The position numbers and the translations under genes were made by a program. 33,978 nt of DNA from a virus, in the IMG/VR virus record IMGVR_UViG_3300022602_000266, positions 1 to 33,978 of that record. One strand, given 5' to 3'. Under the pieces are notes generated by a model. The model saw only the letters and a list, made by a program, of their open reading frames with translations. It had not been told where the DNA came from and did no database searches. Positions 31,380-33,978 of this stretch are shown here, in pieces. Each line of letters begins with the position of its first letter. The first letter of the stretch is position 1.

Positions 31380-31696
31380 TGAGCACATTTGTTCCACAAT
31401 CAAATTTTACCACTATCCCTACTACCACTACTGGTGCTAATACAAAAGTAGCATTTGGTGGAGTTAGTTCATTTCAGATTGATGTTGTTGGCAATACTAC
31501 TTCGGTAGGACTTACAATCACCAATGGTGGACCCATTAGTGGTGTATTGGCCAACACAGTTGTACAAGCAGGCGCAACCAAGACAATTACATTACCAGGA
31601 CCCAAAGCAGGACCAGGCAATGTATTTGTTTGGACACAAGCATTAAGCGGAACTAGCATAGTTTATGTTACTCCCGGCATTGATTTAGGATATTAA
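31379..31696 (+). CDS. Beta-rich small protein, possibly a virion protein
   Basis: This is a 105-residue protein of Val/Thr/Gly strands (FGGVSSFQIDVVGNTTSVGL; KTITLPGPKAGPGNVFVWTQ), probably an immunoglobulin-like or other beta-sandwich, with no Cys. Such proteins often decorate heads or tails, but it sits away from the structural block, so this is only a guess. Overlapping start TAATG. Confidence 0.72.
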   Translation: MSTFVPQSNFTTIPTTTTGANTKVAFGGVSSFQIDVVGNTTSVGLTITNGGPISGVLANTVVQAGATKTITLPGPKAGPGNVFVWTQALSGTSIVYVTPGIDLGY

Positions 31697-31697
31697 A

Positions 31698-31964
31698 ATG
31701 ACCAATAAAAAACCCACACTAGCTGCCGCAGCTAAAAAAATGGAGATGCACCACAAGAAGGCTGCTGAACATCATGCAGAGGCCGCTCGACATGCCAAAT
31801 GGATTCAAGGTGCCATAAAGCATCCAGGCGCACTGCATCGAGAATTAGGCGTCCGAGCCGGAGAAAAAATTCCTACTAAGCGATTGGCAGCAGCCGCTCG
31901 AAAGCCCGGAGTTGAAGGCCGGCGTGCCAGACTAGCTGAAACACTAAGAGGATTTAAAAAATGA
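31698..31964 (+). CDS. Small basic protein with HPGALHRELGV motif
   Basis: This is an 88-residue protein. Residues 1-35 form a His/Lys/Ala helix (AAKKMEMHHKKAAEHHAEAA). HPGALHRELGVRAGEKIPTK (residues 42-61) is a pattern often met in small proteins of aquatic phages, followed by a basic tail. It ends in ATGA with the next gene. It may bind nucleic acid; there is no proof. Confidence 0.78.
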   Translation: MTNKKPTLAAAAKKMEMHHKKAAEHHAEAARHAKWIQGAIKHPGALHRELGVRAGEKIPTKRLAAAARKPGVEGRRARLAETLRGFKK

Positions 31965-32125
31965 AAAAAATGTCAATGGCCTCGGCCAAACGAGAAAAAT
32001 CAGAAATGCCTGCAGGCATGATGGCTCACAAAGCCAAAGCCGAAACACATCGACAAATGATGGAACATCACAAGACAAAGATGGACCAACACATGGCCAA
32101 ATTGCGTGCCATGAAAGGAAAATAA
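31961..32125 (+). CDS. Met/His/Lys-rich 54-residue protein
   Basis: This gene is below the usual length cut-off. It starts in an ATGA overlap with the upstream gene and ends one base before the next ATG. Eleven of 54 residues are Met and five are His (MPAGMMAHKAKAETHRQMME and on to HHKTKMDQHMAK). A single amphipathic basic helix is likely. Met/His-rich helices can bind copper or buffer oxidants, but the function is unknown. Confidence 0.75.
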   Translation: MKKMSMASAKREKSEMPAGMMAHKAKAETHRQMMEHHKTKMDQHMAKLRAMKGK

Positions 32126-32126
32126 T

Positions 32127-32474
32127 ATGAAACAAAGATTAAGTGCCGAAGTTGCTGCTGACCAAGCAAGTGAGGCTTGTTATACACATATCGACACTCG
32201 TTATCGCAATCCACATGCGGTTGTCAATGTCAACGCACCAATGGGACCAAGAACGGGCAATGAAGGTGCACACAGTGCCAAGCGCGGTAACTTTTTAGAT
32301 GCCAAGGCATCAAGACAACCATTGGCCGATGAAGTACAGGGTTTATTAGAAGCCCGCGGACAAAAACACAAAGACTATCTTGCTGAATGGGATACTAAAC
32401 CTGGAATGGGTTCAGATGATGAAGTAACTCCAAAGTCATTCTCAAAAGGCAAGCGTAGTCGATATAGAGACTAA
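32127..32474 (+). CDS. Hypothetical protein
   Basis: This is a 115-residue hydrophilic protein (YTHIDTRYRNPHAVVNVNAP; PRTGNEGAHSAKRGNFLDAK), Lys/Arg-rich at the end (KGKRSRYRD). It starts one base after the previous stop, with GGAAAA as ribosome-binding site. It is the last of the small-gene run before a 113-base gap. No family recognised. Confidence 0.75.
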   Translation: MKQRLSAEVAADQASEACYTHIDTRYRNPHAVVNVNAPMGPRTGNEGAHSAKRGNFLDAKASRQPLADEVQGLLEARGQKHKDYLAEWDTKPGMGSDDEVTPKSFSKGKRSRYRD

Positions 32475-32484
32475 TTCTAGCTGG

Positions 32485-32557
32485 GCCGCCAGGGCCTGAA
32501 TCGGGGAACCTAATGCTGTAGACACCTCGTTATTCCTAAAATTCTGTTACTGGCGGC
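32485..32557 (+). ncRNA. Candidate structured RNA before the gene at 32588
   Basis: GCCGCCAG (32485-32492) is the exact inverse of CTGGCGGC (32550-32557), closing a 73-base element. CGGGG (32502-32506) can pair with CCTCG (32525-32529), including one G-U pair. Its GC-rich start contrasts with the surrounding AT-rich DNA. It could be a small RNA, a leader structure of the gene at 32588 or an atypical terminator. It matches no RNA class I know. Confidence 0.4.
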
Positions 32558-32566
32558 ATTTTGTAT

Positions 32567-32572
32567 TATAAT
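32567..32572 (+). promoter_or_regulatory. TATAAT -10-like hexamer before 32588
   Basis: A perfect TATAAT sits 15 nt before the ATG at 32588. No convincing -35 is present (TGTTAC at 16 bases). Its start would fall near the GAAAGGA site, so this promoter is doubtful. The gene has no TAAATA element. Confidence 0.3.
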
Positions 32573-32587
32573 TGAAAGGAACATACA

Positions 32588-33382
32588 ATGAAAAAAATTA
32601 CAACTCCTGCTACCGAATCAGCATGGGACTCTACTCCTGCAGTAGCGGAAATTAAAGAAACTGCAAAACGATCAATCAAACCACGCGAGGAGCCTCAAGT
32701 TCTAGAACGCATAGAAGAACCTATGTATGATCTAGAAGGTCTAATGACCGACTTTCCTACTGCTCGAGAATTAGAACAATTTGTTTATGATAAAACTGGT
32801 GTGGTATTAAACCTTAAAGGTCGTTCAAACCGATTTAAATATCAAACGGCCATGGATGTGCTTAATGGCAAAAAGGCCGATGCAGCATTATTGGGTACAG
32901 AAAATCCCTATGTAGATAAAACAGAACTAGTTCCAGTTGAACCTTTAAAAGAATTACCATTTCCTCCAATTGAAGTACAGGGCTTTAGAGAAGTTGTGCG
33001 TTTTGTTACAAAACGATTCCCACATCCCGATAGTGATTGGAAAGCCAGCGGACAACACTGCGAGGTTGTATTTAGAAAATACACCAATAATGCAATTACA
33101 TATGAAATACTTGGACCAATTGCAGCTCGTGCTATAGGAACAAGATTAAACAAATACGGCAAAGAACAACCTGAAAAATATGAATGGATTGATCCACGCC
33201 AAGGTGAACAATTGGTTCGCCATCCCAATGGCAATTATACACCAATCGGCACACGCTTGCGAGCATTCATGCAACAACAAAAAATCAATAAAACAAATGC
33301 ATGGGCAGCTTGGATTGATCGAGATTTTACAATTGGCGGGGATCAAAATTCTTTAACCACAGATCCTTGGGCATTATCATAA
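32588..33382 (+). CDS. Hypothetical protein upstream of superoxide dismutase
   Basis: This is a 264-residue protein with ribosome-binding site GAAAGGA. The first 55 residues are charged and flexible. A helical part (PTARELEQFVYDKTGVVLNL, RFKYQTAMDVLNG) follows, then a mixed part with many aromatic residues (GFREVVRFVTKRFPHPDSDW; NGNYTPIGTRLRAF) and a Trp-rich end (NAWAAWIDRDFTIGG). It precedes the superoxide dismutase gene by one base, so it probably shares its transcript. Function unknown. It may be late and structure-related, as it opens the operon leading to terminase. Confidence 0.8.
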   Translation: MKKITTPATESAWDSTPAVAEIKETAKRSIKPREEPQVLERIEEPMYDLEGLMTDFPTARELEQFVYDKTGVVLNLKGRSNRFKYQTAMDVLNGKKADAALLGTENPYVDKTELVPVEPLKELPFPPIEVQGFREVVRFVTKRFPHPDSDWKASGQHCEVVFRKYTNNAITYEILGPIAARAIGTRLNKYGKEQPEKYEWIDPRQGEQLVRHPNGNYTPIGTRLRAFMQQQKINKTNAWAAWIDRDFTIGGDQNSLTTDPWALS

Positions 33383-33383
33383 T

Positions 33384-33893
33384 ATGAAGGAACTAAAACA
33401 AACGCCATTGCCTTACGCAAAATCAGCTTTGGAACCAGTTATGAGTCCTGAGACCATTGTATACCATTATGGACATTTGTATAAAAAGTATGTGGACAAT
33501 TACAATGATCACATTAATCCTGCATTTAATCATGCAGGTGCTTTTTTACATGATATTTACTTTACACAATTTTGTCATCCTGTTACAGGCGGCAATCCTG
33601 GTGATCTTACGCAAGCATTAATTAAAAAACATTTTAAATCATTAACTGGCTTAAAAGCCCTAATGAAAGATGCTGCAATGAAGATACAAGGATCAGGTTG
33701 GGTCTATTTAAGTACTGATGGCAAAATTAAAATTATTCACAATCATGAAATTCGAGATGACATTGTATTATTAATTGATTGGTGGGAGCACGCCTGGAGC
33801 CTAGATTACAAATGGGATAAAGAAAAATATATCGATAACATTTGGCAAATCATTGATTGGAACCATATTGAAGATAGATTGGGTCTAATGTAA
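33384..33893 (+). CDS. Fe/Mn superoxide dismutase
   Basis: This is a 169-residue protein; the enzyme turns superoxide into oxygen and peroxide. All four metal ligands are present: His28 (YHYGH), His56 (AFLHDIYF), Asp132 and His136 (DWWEHAW). LPYAKSALEPVMSPETIVYH at the start, GSGWVYL (103-109) and the end DYKWDKEKYIDNIWQIIDWN match the family. It is about 20 residues shorter than E. coli SodB, mostly between the first and second ligands, where the usual helical hairpin is missing. His121 (HNHEI) may lie near the second-shell position held by His in some iron enzymes. Its stop overlaps the next gene, which overlaps terL, so the three are probably translated together. Confidence 0.9.
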   Translation: MKELKQTPLPYAKSALEPVMSPETIVYHYGHLYKKYVDNYNDHINPAFNHAGAFLHDIYFTQFCHPVTGGNPGDLTQALIKKHFKSLTGLKALMKDAAMKIQGSGWVYLSTDGKIKIIHNHEIRDDIVLLIDWWEHAWSLDYKWDKEKYIDNIWQIIDWNHIEDRLGLM

Positions 33894-33978
33894 TGGGGTT
33901 ACACACCAACGACATTGCTAGACAAATGGAAACTGTTGCTGAGTCCCGACAGCGCCTGGCCCAGGAGCAAACTGCTGA
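33852..33978. repeat. Terminal direct repeat, right copy
   Basis: Identical to bases 1-127. It marks where the circular sequence was cut, and features in it duplicate those at the left end. Confidence 0.95.
33893..33978 (+). CDS. Partial duplicate of the small gene before terminase
   Basis: The first 28 codons of the 105-residue gene at 42-359, repeated because of the 127-base overlap. It runs off the window end and is not an extra gene. Confidence 0.95.
   Translation, partial: MGLHTNDIARQMETVAESRQRLAQEQTA

Overview
The window is a complete or near-complete circular genome of an uncultured tailed phage. The last 127 bases (33852-33978) repeat the first 127 exactly, so the circle is about 33,851 bp, opened inside a gene junction. 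The capsid, portal, adaptor and nozzle genes look like those of short-tailed phages of the SU10 / phiEco32-like structural lineage. The DNA is AT-rich. The host is not stated by any gene. One secreted protein resembles the surface-adhesin E family, common in Betaproteobacteria, so a freshwater betaproteobacterial host is a reasonable but weak guess.

Layout, plus strand: superoxide dismutase (wrapping across the window ends), a small protein, terminase large subunit, portal, a small protein, scaffold and major capsid protein, then a terminator (7418-7439). Next come an unknown protein, the head-tail adaptor, a glycine-rich tail fibre, a small tail protein, the nozzle, a beta-propeller-bearing tail protein, a 1217-residue Ala/Gln-rich protein, two further probable internal virion proteins (one with a lytic transglycosylase domain), another candidate internal protein, and a Dps-type ferritin. 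Many of these genes overlap by ATGA or TAATG.

The only minus-strand block (24110-25518) is a four-gene overlapping operon: acetyltransferase-like protein, Gln/Tyr-rich protein, GroES-like co-chaperonin and a small unknown protein. It is divided from an HNH endonuclease gene by a short, dyad-symmetric bidirectional promoter. From 26.1 to 33.4 kb the plus strand holds about 18 small, mostly unrecognised genes, a probable secreted protein behind a host-type promoter, and three short non-coding stretches with inverted or direct repeats.

The most unusual features are these. (1) A TAAATA element of T4-late-promoter type stands before most gene blocks at two fixed distances: 20-29 nt from starts that mostly have a ribosome-binding site, and 5-6 nt from starts that have none. 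(2) Dps and superoxide dismutase with complete metal-ligand sets, plus a co-chaperonin, sit in a phage of only 34 kb. (3) No polymerase, helicase, primase, sigma factor, RNA polymerase, integrase, holin or stand-alone endolysin could be recognised, although the circle appears closed. The genome may therefore depend on host or helper functions for replication and late transcription, or it may use genes that I cannot recognise.
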